Positions 45,125-54,072 are shown, counted from the first letter of the stretch. The stretch is 64,000 nucleotides of DNA from Candidatus Stoquefichus sp. (GCA_021768625.1 JAETUM010000002.1:18646-82645), one strand, 5' to 3'. A program made the numbers and translations. The notes: generated by a model not told the origin, from the sequence alone.

Positions 45125-45841
45125 TTACCTCTGATAACGATATGGTAATTCTAAACCATTACCTTCTAATAATTCCTGATCTATTAAAATATGATTTGTA
45201 TCTCCTTGCTCAATCACTTTTCCATCATTTAATAAAACAACTTCATCAGCAATATCTAAAGCCATATCCAAATCATGACTCGCAATAATCACTGTTTTAT
45301 GTAATGATTTTAATACATTAATAATTTGTCTTCGACTACCTGGATCTAAAAATGATGTTGGTTCATCCAATAAAATAATATCTGGTTTCATAACAAGGAC
45401 ACAAGCTATTGCTACCATTCGTTTTTGTCCACCAGAAAGCTTATGACAAGAACGATATAAAAGGTTTTCAATATTCAATTCTTTGGCAATATCATCTATA
45501 CGTTGTTTAATATCTTCTTTTGATAATCCTTGATTAATCAACCCAAAATCCAAATCATCATAAATAGTGCTCATAAATAATTGATGATCAGGATTTTGAA
45601 AAACAAGTCCAACTTTCTGTCTTATATCAATAAGATGATTTTTATCTAATGATATATTATCAATATAAATATTTCCCTGAAATTCAATAATACCAACCAG
45701 TGTTTGTAATAATGTAGACTTTCCACTTCCATTCTTCCCAATAATAACTGTACATTGATTTTCTTTTAATGCTAAATCAATATGATTTAAAGCCACAATT
45801 TCTTGATTATATATTACTGATAAATCCTTAATATCAATCAT
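45125..45841 (-). CDS. larO: Nickel ECF/ABC transporter ATPase (CbiO/LarO)
   Basis: A 238-residue energising ATPase of an ECF-type metal importer. It has Walker A GKNGSGKST, Q-loop VFQNPDHQLF (the CbiO-type form), signature LSGGQKRMVAIACVL and Walker B IILLDEPTSFLD. With larQ and larMN it forms a Ni/Co importer; lar genes around it make Ni the expected ion. I start at 45841, seven bases after GGTGG, which gives a four-base ATGA overlap with larQ. Confidence 0.92.
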   Translation of the reverse strand: MIDIKDLSVIYNQEIVALNHIDLALKENQCTVIIGKNGSGKSTLLQTLVGIIEFQGNIYIDNISLDKNHLIDIRQKVGLVFQNPDHQLFMSTIYDDLDFGLINQGLSKEDIKQRIDDIAKELNIENLLYRSCHKLSGGQKRMVAIACVLVMKPDIILLDEPTSFLDPGSRRQIINVLKSLHKTVIIASHDLDMALDIADEVVLLNDGKVIEQGDTNHILIDQELLEGNGLELPYRYQR

Positions 45842-46602
45842 AAACATACCACCTTTATTATGATCATAATTGCAACAATCATCATCAATAAAAATACATT
45901 TTCTATCTCAAATGTTTGATGATTTGTATAAGTTTTTTTAATATCAAAACCTCTACATTTCATACAATTATATATATTTTGACTTTTATTCATACTGCAT
46001 ATTAATAAATGTCCTACAAAACTTCCCATATCTTTTAATTCAATTGCTTTAGATTGTGGACTCCTTAATATATATGCTTTACTCATTGTTTGTGCTTCTT
46101 TTAAAAACACAAAGATATATCTATATGTCATTGTTAATTGTAATACAAACAAAGAAGGCATTTTTAAATAAACCAATTCACTTGCTAGAGAATCAAATGA
46201 TGTTGTAGAAATAAGAATATAAGCTACGCATAAACATAAAAACGTTTTTAATAAGACAAGAAAACATAAAACGATACCCTCTGAAATGACCATACCATAA
46301 TACTCAATCATGTTTTGATTAAAAATCAAAAATGATATTCCTAAACATATAGATAAAGGTAATCCAATAAGTCCTCTTTTGATTAACTTTTGATAAGAAA
46401 TATGAGCAACTACTGCAATAGAAAAAATAACCAGCATATCAATAAATAATTCCTTTATTTGATAAGTTGATAAAATAGAAATAATCATCAATAAACTCCA
46501 TATTAACTTAACAATAGGATGAAGTTGATGAATAAAAGAATCTCCCATTGCAACATCATCCAAATCACTCATATTCATCAATGCATTTAATAACTTATTC
46601 AT
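45838..46602 (-). CDS. larQ: Nickel ECF transporter T component (CbiQ/LarQ)
   Basis: A 254-residue transmembrane coupling protein with about five helices and the cytosolic signature ISLQxxx-like region ending YILRSPQSKAIELKDMGSF, then NCMKCRGFD, the coupling helices of CbiQ. It transmits ATPase motion to the substrate-binding component larMN. Its start overlaps the larMN stop by eight bases. The metal is inferred to be nickel from the operon. Confidence 0.9.
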   Translation of the reverse strand: MNKLLNALMNMSDLDDVAMGDSFIHQLHPIVKLIWSLLMIISILSTYQIKELFIDMLVIFSIAVVAHISYQKLIKRGLIGLPLSICLGISFLIFNQNMIEYYGMVISEGIVLCFLVLLKTFLCLCVAYILISTTSFDSLASELVYLKMPSLFVLQLTMTYRYIFVFLKEAQTMSKAYILRSPQSKAIELKDMGSFVGHLLICSMNKSQNIYNCMKCRGFDIKKTYTNHQTFEIENVFLLMMIVAIMIIIKVVCL

Positions 46603-47599
46603 TTTTACCTTTCTTTGAAACTACGTAGCCAATGACTCCTATCAACAATAAAGTCATAGCTCCTCCTACAATACCAGAAGTCGAAATACCTAAGTTACTT
46701 TCACTTCCAGAAAAATTGTAATCTGGTAAAAAAGATGTTGTTTTTTGAACATCAGCAAGCGCTTCTTTTACAGTTCCATTAGCTTCAATTTCTGTATTTC
46801 CTGTCACTCCACCTATAGACCACTCTAATCCATCAGGATATCCAGAGGCAAACAATGATAATCCTCCACCAATCAAAATAACAAGGACAAGAAAAACTTG
46901 AATTAATTTCTTTGTTTGTATATGTTCAAATGATTGCTCCAATAAAGCATGATCAATCATTTGCGGATTTTCTTTATAAACATAACTTACAACTAAAGCT
47001 GTAATTATTCCTTCTATCAACCCAATAGCAAGATGGATTGGTAACATCAAAACAACAAATGATAAAAAAGGTAATTGTGTTATTTGTGAAGCAACAGTTT
47101 CTAAAACAACTGCAAATGCTCCCAATTCTAATCCAACAATAACACCTATGAGACTTGTTATCATGAGTCTTTTCACATTGAAATGATTCTTTAATAATGG
47201 TTTTATAATTAAAGGATATGCAATAAAACAAGGAATAACTCCCATATTAAACATATTACATCCTAAAGCTAATAAACCACCATCTCCAAAAAATAAACAT
47301 TGAATAATAAGTACCGAACATAACGATAAAAAAGCAGGATATTGTCCTAAAATAAGACATAGTAAAATCCCACCACCAATATGTCCACTACTTCCTGTTC
47401 CTGGAATAGTAAAGTTAATCATTTGTGCAACAAAAACAAATGCACCCATAACTGCCATCATTGGTATTTTATGATCATCTTTTGAATCGTTTATTTTTTT
47501 AATAGAGAAAGCCATCATTATAAAACTTATCACTAAAAAAATAATACCAATGGGTACAGAAATAAGTCCATCTGCCATATGCATTAATATTGTATTCAT
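46595..47599 (-). CDS. larMN: Fused nickel-binding component (CbiM/NikM-NikN, LarMN)
   Basis: A 334-residue protein joining the S component (CbiM type, about 1-215) with a C-terminal CbiN/NikN-like part (about 235-334; ASGYPDGLEWSIGGVTGN, then a final helix ending VSKKGKNE). The N-terminal MHMADGLISVPIG contains the Met-His pair used as metal ligands in NikM/CbiM. Here it is preceded by five residues (MNTIL); GGAGA lies before the upstream ATG. It delivers Ni2+ for larC. Confidence 0.92.
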   Translation of the reverse strand: MNTILMHMADGLISVPIGIIFLVISFIMMAFSIKKINDSKDDHKIPMMAVMGAFVFVAQMINFTIPGTGSSGHIGGGILLCLILGQYPAFLSLCSVLIIQCLFFGDGGLLALGCNMFNMGVIPCFIAYPLIIKPLLKNHFNVKRLMITSLIGVIVGLELGAFAVVLETVASQITQLPFLSFVVLMLPIHLAIGLIEGIITALVVSYVYKENPQMIDHALLEQSFEHIQTKKLIQVFLVLVILIGGGLSLFASGYPDGLEWSIGGVTGNTEIEANGTVKEALADVQKTTSFLPDYNFSGSESNLGISTSGIVGGAMTLLLIGVIGYVVSKKGKNE

Positions 47600-47658
47600 A
47601 AATAATCTCCTTTCTCAAGGATTCATTCACTTCTTCTTATACTTCTTGTATAAGGAAA

Positions 47659-48057
47659 TTATTTTAATAACTTTATAAATTCTTTAATATATTCTTGAAT
47701 TGTTTTGGCTTCAATACCTAAAACATGACCACTACATTGACTCACTGGAATAAGATATTTCTTTGCTTCACTACAACTTATTGCTTGAGCCATTATCGGA
47801 GAAATCTCTCCATACATTGAATTACCAAAAACAATGCCAATTGGTCCAACAATGAGATTTGCATTTTTCGCATTGTAAACAATCGCATTTTCACCAGTTG
47901 CAACAGCATTAGCACCAGCTTTTTTCATATTTTGAGTTGCTGCACTATTTGTTCCAACAGCAATAATAAAGATATCAGGATATTCTTTCTTCACTGCTTC
48001 AATAATACTTCTGCCAATTCCTCCACCTTGTCCATCAATCACTAAAATTTCCATCAT
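47659..48057 (-). CDS. DUF3842 protein inside the lar operon
   Basis: A 132-residue soluble protein with a Rossmann-like beginning, MMEILVIDGQGGGIGRSIIE, and AVGTNSAATQNMKKAGANAV, then VGPIGIVFGNSMYGEISPIM and CSEAKKYLIPVSQC. This pattern fits DUF3842, a family without known function. Its ATG overlaps the larE stop by four bases and larMN follows, so it belongs to the NPN operon. A nucleotide-binding or regulatory part in cofactor synthesis is an inference from fold and context. Confidence 0.82.
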   Translation of the reverse strand: MMEILVIDGQGGGIGRSIIEAVKKEYPDIFIIAVGTNSAATQNMKKAGANAVATGENAIVYNAKNANLIVGPIGIVFGNSMYGEISPIMAQAISCSEAKKYLIPVSQCSGHVLGIEAKTIQEYIKEFIKLLK

Positions 48058-48836
48058 TTTACCTTATCATAACTTCCACTCGTTATGCCTTTCAAATCAA
48101 GTGTTATATAAGCAAATCCTAATTTTTCTAATTCATCAACCAACTGTTCATCATGAAGCAAAAGATTAAAATCACTTCTTTCTACTTCTATACGAGCTAA
48201 ACTATCATGAACACGAACACGCACATGATATATTCCCCTTTGATGAAGTAAAGCCTCTGCCTGACTTACTAAGTCTAATTTTTCTTTTGTTAAAACTGTA
48301 TCATAAGGGAATCGTGATGCTAAGCATGCATTTGCTGGCTTAGCATATGTTGATATACCTAAACATTGAGAATAATGACGAATCATTTCTTTTGTCATTT
48401 TTACTTGAGATAAAGGTGAAAGAATTCCTAACTCCTGACAAGCACGAATACCTGGGCGATAGACACTTTCATCATCTAAATTTTTTCCATCTAAAACATA
48501 CTGAATACCATGAAGATGAGCTTGTTCAATAACTTGAAACATAATCATTTTTTTGCAATAATAACAACGATCTTTTCGATTATTCAAAAAAGCATCAACA
48601 TCAAAAACATTCACATGAACAATTTCATATTGACCATCCTTTATAAAGCTCTTTGCTTCTTCAATGTCCTCCTTGGACATCATATCTCCAACACATAAAA
48701 CAGCCAATACATGATCACTTCCTAACGTATCAACAGCAACATGATATAAGAAATTGGAATCGCATCCACCACTATATGCAATAGCTACTTTTTGATATGT
48801 TTTTAATAATGCTTTTAATTCTTGTAAATGATTCAC
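48054..48836 (-). CDS. larE: ATP-dependent sacrificial sulfur transferase LarE
   Basis: Converts the biscarboxylate pyridinium nucleotide to its bisthiocarboxylate in NPN synthesis. The 260-residue protein has the PP-loop AIAYSGGCDSNF (about 18-29) and the conserved PANACLASRFPYDT with Cys171 at the sacrificial-cysteine position. It also has a C-x2-C pair (DRCYYCKK, Cys91 and Cys94). With Cys171 these three cysteines could bind a 4Fe-4S cluster as described for some non-sacrificial LarE proteins; this is inference. First gene of the operon, GAAAGGAGAA upstream. Confidence 0.93.
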   Translation of the reverse strand: MNHLQELKALLKTYQKVAIAYSGGCDSNFLYHVAVDTLGSDHVLAVLCVGDMMSKEDIEEAKSFIKDGQYEIVHVNVFDVDAFLNNRKDRCYYCKKMIMFQVIEQAHLHGIQYVLDGKNLDDESVYRPGIRACQELGILSPLSQVKMTKEMIRHYSQCLGISTYAKPANACLASRFPYDTVLTKEKLDLVSQAEALLHQRGIYHVRVRVHDSLARIEVERSDFNLLLHDEQLVDELEKLGFAYITLDLKGITSGSYDKVK

Positions 48837-48901
48837 ATCGTTCTCCTTTCATCCTCATACACCATTAAGGTATTCATATAATAACATGAAAGCACCTATA
48901 A

Positions 48902-48932
48902 ATTATAAACCTTAGAGTTAACTCTATGTCAA
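48902..48932 (-). promoter_or_regulatory. MerR-type promoter/operator of the lar operon
   Basis: Minus-strand consensus TTGACA and TATAAT are separated by 19 bases, and the spacer contains the perfect dyad TAGAGTTAACTCTA (48913-48926). Over-long spacers with a central dyad are diagnostic of MerR-family activated promoters. Transcription would start about 60 bases before larE. Confidence 0.75.
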
Positions 48933-48940
48933 GTGTTATT

Positions 48941-48970
48941 TTCAAATAAGAATTTCTATTCTTATTTGAA
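48941..48970. repeat. Perfect 12-bp inverted repeat upstream of the lar promoter
   Basis: TTCAAATAAGAA and TTCTTATTTGAA flank a TTTCTA spacer. It lies eight bases upstream of the -35 box and lacks a T run, so it looks more like a protein-binding site than a terminator. Confidence 0.6.
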
Positions 48971-49013
48971 GTATATCATAAACCAAATATCAACAATAGT
49001 TTTTTTACACATA

Positions 49014-49055
49014 TGAAAAAAGAAAAGATTTCGTTTATATATTATCCGAAATCTT
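49014..49055 (-). terminator. Terminator after the 311-aa gene
   Basis: Minus-strand AAGATTTCG and CGAAATCTT stem with an AT-rich 13-base loop, followed by TTCTTTTTTC. Confidence 0.75.
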
Positions 49056-49083
49056 CTTAATATAATTTTATTTAAATGAAACA

Positions 49084-50019
49084 TTATCTTCTTGGGGTTG
49101 CCATCTGTGCCCAAGTATATGCTTTACCTTTTAATGTTATTGACATTTGATAAATATTTTCTGGCCATGTTCCACCACCAAAACCACCATCTCCAATAGC
49201 ATGAACATCACATCCAGTTTGCTTCATCATTAAAGTAATCTGTCTAATTGTATCAACATCAGCAGCCTCAACATTACTATTAAGGAATGACATTGCCAAA
49301 GCACCTTTTCGATGTGTATATTCAATTAACTCTCTAATTCTTTCTACTGTGATACCATGTCTTGAGCCTGGAGCTGGAAAATCTATTATATCTGCTCCCG
49401 CACAAATGAGTTGATCAATAATATCTTTAGCATCATAATCAGCTAATGGATCTCCTAGAACCTTTTCAACTATACCATCTTCCCATTTACCAGCAAAAAT
49501 AAGCATATCATCTCCACATATTTCTCTACATTCTTTTGTAGCACGAACAACATCCTTAATAGATGTTCCACTTCCAGGATTTCCACCTAATACCACAAAA
49601 GAAACACCCCACTCTTTTGCTTTTAAAATATTTTCTTTTGAATACATCATGCAAGAAAGATCATACATTCTTGGTGAAGTTAAATCAACATCAGCACCTG
49701 GACACCCCATATAAATTCCTACAGGTCTTCCACCTACTAAATCCTTTAATCCTTGATAATCATATCCTTGCATCCCAGGACAAATTGTTGGATTTGAAAA
49801 ATCAAAACCATTTAACATAACCATATCTGCTCCAAAAGCAAACATAAGTTCTGTGCTTGTACAATTAGGAAACAATATTGGGTTTTTTAAATATGTTTGT
49901 CCCATAAGAACTCTACCCTCAGATTTTAAAATCGATTCTCTTAATTCTCGACCTGTATATGTAGAAATCTTTGAAGGTTTTGCACTCATTAACCTTATAA
50001 CATTTTCATGTAATTCCAT
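49084..50019 (-). CDS. Conserved protein of unknown function, TIM-barrel-like
   Basis: A 311-residue soluble protein that I cannot place in a named family. Recurring strand-ending motifs (GADMVMLNGFD, VGIYMGCPGADVDLTS, VSFVVLGGNPGSGTSIKDV, GADIIDFPAPGSRHGI and HAIGDGGFGGGTW) give the look of a (beta/alpha)8 barrel with phosphate-binding glycine loops. The spacing of acidic and glycine residues suggests an enzyme. It lies 90 bases downstream of feoAB and ends at its own terminator, before the lar promoter. An AT-rich TATAAT-containing stretch precedes it. Confidence 0.75.
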   Translation of the reverse strand: MELHENVIRLMSAKPSKISTYTGRELRESILKSEGRVLMGQTYLKNPILFPNCTSTELMFAFGADMVMLNGFDFSNPTICPGMQGYDYQGLKDLVGGRPVGIYMGCPGADVDLTSPRMYDLSCMMYSKENILKAKEWGVSFVVLGGNPGSGTSIKDVVRATKECREICGDDMLIFAGKWEDGIVEKVLGDPLADYDAKDIIDQLICAGADIIDFPAPGSRHGITVERIRELIEYTHRKGALAMSFLNSNVEAADVDTIRQITLMMKQTGCDVHAIGDGGFGGGTWPENIYQMSITLKGKAYTWAQMATPRR

Positions 50020-50109
50020 TTCACTATTCCTCCATTATTATATAATTATATTGTATAATAATTATATATTCATCTCTATGGAATCTTCTGTCATAAAATA
50101 TGCCATTTT

Positions 50110-52452
50110 CTATATAAACATTCCTATTATATTGACTAAAAATGCTGCTATCCATGCAATAACACATTGTCCAATAACAACACTCATAGCCCACTTTCCT
50201 CCAAGTTCTCTCTTTATAGATGCAATTGCTGCAATACATGGTGTATACAGTAAACAGAAAACAAGTAAGCTCATAGCAGCTATTGGTGATATTGCATTAA
50301 TTAAATGTGTAGTAGAACCAAATAATATAGATAACGTTGATACAACACTTTCTTTAGCCATAAATCCTGTAATTAATGATGTTGATATTCTCCAATCACC
50401 AAAACCTAAAGGTTTAAATATTGGTGTTACCCAACCAGCTATCATAGCAAGAATACTATCACGAGAATCATTGACAACATTAAGTTGCATATCAAATGTT
50501 TGTAAAAACCATATAAAAATAGTTGCTATAAAAATAACAGTAAAAGCTCTTTGCAAAAAGTCTTTTGCTTTTTCCCAAAGCAACTGAGTTACATTTTTAA
50601 AACTAGGCATACGATAATTAGGTAACTCCATCACAAAAGGAACAGCCTCTCCTTTAAACATAAATTTTCCAATAATCAAAGCCATAACAATTCCTATAAT
50701 AATACCTATAAAATATAATCCTATCATAACAATAGCTCCATTTTGAGGAAAAAATGCTGCTGTAAAAAAAGCATATATAGGTAATTTAGCTGAACAACTC
50801 ATAAATGGTGTTAATAAAATAGTCATTTTTCTATCTCTTTCAGAAGGCAATGTACGACTTGCCATGACACCTGGAACTGTACAACCAAAACCAATTAACA
50901 TAGGTACAATACTTCTTCCTGATAACCCAATTCTTCTTAAAAGTTTATCCATAACAAATGCAACTCTTGCCATATAACCACTGTCTTCTAGCAAAGATAA
51001 AAAGAAAAATAAAGTCACAATGATTGGTAAAAAACTAAGAACACTACCAACACCATTAAAAATACCATCTACAATCAAAGATTGTAAAACAGTATTAACC
51101 TGAGAAGAAACAAGTACAGCTGTCATAGTATCTGTAAACCATGTAATTATTTTATCCAATACTTCTGCTAATCCAGCTCCTATAACATTAAATGTTAACC
51201 AAAAGACTATTGACATAATACCAATAAATGCTGGAATAGCTGTATATTTCCCAGTTAAAAAACAATCTATTTTTGTACTTCTTAAATGTTCTTTACTTTC
51301 TTTTGGTTTAATAACTGTTTCTTGGCAAACCTTACTAATAAAATGAAAGCGCATGTCTGCAATAGCAGCTGCATGATCTAATCCTCTTTCGACTTCCATT
51401 TGTTGAATAATATGTCCTAACATATCTTTTTCATTCTGATCTAAATTTAATTTGTCTAAAATCAGTTGATCTCCCTCAGCTAACTTACTTGCTGCAAAAC
51501 GTACAGGTATTCCTACATTGTTTGCATGATCTTCTATCAAATGCATAATAGCATGTAAACATCTATGAACAGCTCCATTATGGTCATTAGCATCACAAAA
51601 ATCTTGTCTTCCATGTCTTTCTTGATATTTAGCAACATGCATAGCATGATCTATTAATTCTTGGATTCCCTCATTTTTAGACGCAACTATAGGAATAACT
51701 GGTATTCCTAATATATTTTCCATTTCATTAACAAGTATGGAACCACCATTTTCCCAAACCTCATCCATCATATTTAATGCCAAAACCATAGGTATATCTA
51801 GTTCTAACAATTGCATTGTTAAATACAAATTTCTTTCAATATTTGTAGCATCAACAATATTAATAATTCCTTTAGGCTTCTCATCTAATACAAACTCACG
51901 TGTAACAATTTCTTCTTTAGAATAAGGTGACATTGAATAAATACCAGGTAAATCAGTAACAAGAGTATTATGAATTCCCTTTATACTTCCATCTTTTCTA
52001 TCAACAGTTACTCCTGGAAAATTACCAACATGTTGATTTGAGCCTGTTAATTGGTTAAATAATGTTGTTTTACCACAATTTTGATTACCCACTAAAGCAA
52101 ATGTTAAAATCTCATTATCAGATAATGGATTTTCTGTTTTTTTACTATGATATTTTCCCCCTTCTCCTAAACCAGGATGAAGAATATCTTTTTTTTCTTT
52201 ATAAACTTTTTCCTCTTTTTTTATATCACAAATATTATTGATTTCAATCTTTTCAGCATCATCTAAGCGTAATGTCAATTCATAATTATGTATACGAATC
52301 TCTACAGGATCTCCCATTGGTGCATGTTTAACCATAATAACTTCTGCATCTGGAATAATACCCATATCTAAAAAATGTTGTCTTAACGCACCTTCTCCTC
52401 CAACTGAAAGAATAGTTGCTGCTTTTCCTATTGGTAATTCCTTTAAATTCAT
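50110..52452 (-). CDS. feoB: FeoA-FeoB fused ferrous iron transporter
   Basis: GTP-driven Fe2+ importer. The 780-residue protein starts with a FeoA SH3-like domain (about 1-75; MNLKELPIGKAATILSVGGE, then GDPVEIRIHNYELTLR). A linker and the FeoB G domain follow: G1 ALVGNQNCGKTTLFNQ, G2 GNFPGVTVDRK, G3 TDLPGIYS, G4 NMMDE. The membrane part has LPIYAFFTAAFF and the gate repeats (ML-IGFGCTVPGVMASRTL). I start at 52452 after AAAGGA; three extra codons upstream overlap that site. No separate feoA is next to it. Confidence 0.95.
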   Translation of the reverse strand: MNLKELPIGKAATILSVGGEGALRQHFLDMGIIPDAEVIMVKHAPMGDPVEIRIHNYELTLRLDDAEKIEINNICDIKKEEKVYKEKKDILHPGLGEGGKYHSKKTENPLSDNEILTFALVGNQNCGKTTLFNQLTGSNQHVGNFPGVTVDRKDGSIKGIHNTLVTDLPGIYSMSPYSKEEIVTREFVLDEKPKGIINIVDATNIERNLYLTMQLLELDIPMVLALNMMDEVWENGGSILVNEMENILGIPVIPIVASKNEGIQELIDHAMHVAKYQERHGRQDFCDANDHNGAVHRCLHAIMHLIEDHANNVGIPVRFAASKLAEGDQLILDKLNLDQNEKDMLGHIIQQMEVERGLDHAAAIADMRFHFISKVCQETVIKPKESKEHLRSTKIDCFLTGKYTAIPAFIGIMSIVFWLTFNVIGAGLAEVLDKIITWFTDTMTAVLVSSQVNTVLQSLIVDGIFNGVGSVLSFLPIIVTLFFFLSLLEDSGYMARVAFVMDKLLRRIGLSGRSIVPMLIGFGCTVPGVMASRTLPSERDRKMTILLTPFMSCSAKLPIYAFFTAAFFPQNGAIVMIGLYFIGIIIGIVMALIIGKFMFKGEAVPFVMELPNYRMPSFKNVTQLLWEKAKDFLQRAFTVIFIATIFIWFLQTFDMQLNVVNDSRDSILAMIAGWVTPIFKPLGFGDWRISTSLITGFMAKESVVSTLSILFGSTTHLINAISPIAAMSLLVFCLLYTPCIAAIASIKRELGGKWAMSVVIGQCVIAWIAAFLVNIIGMFI

Positions 52453-52499
52453 CTTTATCATCCTTTTAACTATATATGAAGATTTTTCTTATATGAGTT

Positions 52500-52528
52500 A
52501 GTTTATGCTACTCCAATTCATTTGTCAA
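52500..52528 (-). promoter_or_regulatory. feoB promoter
   Basis: Minus-strand TTGACA, 17-base spacer and TAAACT, about 50 bases before the start. I see no convincing Fur or DtxR/MntR dyad over it. Confidence 0.5.
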
Positions 52529-52588
52529 GATTTGTCCTACCATCAATAAAATCTCTTATAAAATCAAAAAATAATATTTATAATCTTT

Positions 52589-53947
52589 TTAACAAGACTT
52601 TATGTATTCATTTGTATAAAACGAATACACAAGTTGTATAGTCATTACACACCAAATCACTGGTTCACAAAAAATAACTGCCATATATTGAAACTGAGGA
52701 ATAAAAACTAAAACAAAAATAATTTTTCCAACAAATTCTATAACACTAGAAATAAGAGGTAACATTTTCTTTCCAAGTCCTTGTAATGCATAACGTGTTT
52801 GCATTAAAACTCCTAAAACAGCATAAAATGGTCCTACAATCACTAAATATAACGATCCATTACTTAAAACAATTGCTTCATTTGATCCTGAAATTAATTT
52901 TATAAAATCCTTAGCAAAAAGAAGCAAAACAATAGAAACAAATATAGCTAAAATAACGTCATAAATATATGCTATTTTCATCGCAACCCTTATCCTCTTA
53001 TATTGATGAGCTCCTTTATTTTGAGAAACAAATGTAGAAATAGCAAGTGACATAGCTATAAAAGGCATATTAAAAAACATATAAAGCTTTCTAGTAGCTG
53101 TATGTCCTGCAATTGTTAAGTACCCTAATCCATTAATACCATATTGCAAAATTACAGATCCTGCTGAAACAATACAACTCATCAATCCCATTGAGAATCC
53201 TTGTCCTAATAATTCTTTATATAATTCCTTATCTATCTCAAAATGCTTTTGAGAAGGTAATAAAATCTGTGTCTTCTTTAAAATATAAATAATACATAAA
53301 ACAACTGAAACTCCTTGAGATATAACAGTTGCAACTGCTGCTCCCTTAATACCCATATTGAATTGTGTTATAAACAACAAATCTAATACAATATTCAAAC
53401 AAGAAGATACTACCAAAAAAACAAGTGGCATAATACTATTACCAATAGCACGCATTAACCCTGCACATAAATTATAAGCAAACATAACAATAATAAATAA
53501 AGTAATAATTAATATATAGTGGTACGCTTCTTGAATAATTTCAGTTGGCGTTTTTAACATTTCTAATAATGGAAATAAAATAATGCTCCCAATAATTGTA
53601 ATTACTAAAGACACAACTATTCCAATAATAATAGAACTTGCTACAGACTTCTTTAATAATGTTTCGTCTTTTGAGCCAAAGCTTCTTGCAGTAACAATTG
53701 CTAAACCATTTCCAATTCCCAATGCAAAACCAACTAATAAATCATAAATAGATGTACAAGCTCCAATCGCCGCTAAAGATACATCTCCTAAGAAATGTCC
53801 CACTATCATAGTATCAACAGTATTATATAATTGTTGAAAAATATTTGAAATCAATAAAGGAATAGCAAAAATAACCAAAGATTTAAAAATAGAACCATTT
53901 AATAAATCAACATCTAAATGAAATAATTTTTTACCTTCACACTTCAT
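52589..53947 (-). CDS. MATE-family efflux transporter (second copy)
   Basis: A 452-residue MATE transporter with 12 helices. It has the N-domain SLVIFAIPLLISNIFQQLYN with VDTMIVGHFLGDVSLAAIGA and the C-domain YGINGLGYLTIAGHTATRKL. It is only distantly similar to the MATE at 40389-41738 and has no MerR gene beside it. I start at 53947 after GGTGGGGAAG; 12 upstream codons in the longest frame lack a ribosome binding site. The substrate is unknown. Confidence 0.9.
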   Translation of the reverse strand: MKCEGKKLFHLDVDLLNGSIFKSLVIFAIPLLISNIFQQLYNTVDTMIVGHFLGDVSLAAIGACTSIYDLLVGFALGIGNGLAIVTARSFGSKDETLLKKSVASSIIIGIVVSLVITIIGSIILFPLLEMLKTPTEIIQEAYHYILIITLFIIVMFAYNLCAGLMRAIGNSIMPLVFLVVSSCLNIVLDLLFITQFNMGIKGAAVATVISQGVSVVLCIIYILKKTQILLPSQKHFEIDKELYKELLGQGFSMGLMSCIVSAGSVILQYGINGLGYLTIAGHTATRKLYMFFNMPFIAMSLAISTFVSQNKGAHQYKRIRVAMKIAYIYDVILAIFVSIVLLLFAKDFIKLISGSNEAIVLSNGSLYLVIVGPFYAVLGVLMQTRYALQGLGKKMLPLISSVIEFVGKIIFVLVFIPQFQYMAVIFCEPVIWCVMTIQLVYSFYTNEYIKSC

Positions 53948-54042
53948 TTTCTTCCCCACCTTTTTCATAACAATGACTATCATACTATATTTTATCTATA
54001 AATCAATATCTATTCATCTATAATATTAAATACAATATGAAT

Positions 54043-54072
54043 AAAAAGTTCATAATCCTTAAGATTATGAAC
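54043..54072 (-). terminator. Terminator after the uracil permease gene
   Basis: Minus-strand GTTCATAAT and ATTATGAAC stem with a short CTTAAGG loop, then TTTTTATTC. It overlaps the stop codon. Confidence 0.8.

Noticed and set aside
49853..50587. A 244-codon plus-strand open frame opposite the 3' part of feoB and the start of the 311-aa gene
   Set aside because: It is antisense to two well-supported genes, has no ribosome binding site, and its composition (Ile/Ser/Thr/Asn rich) is that of a reverse-complement shadow.
52490..52520. Fur/DtxR-type operator over the feoB promoter
   Set aside because: The GAGT/ACTC arms are only four bases and the centre is not symmetric.
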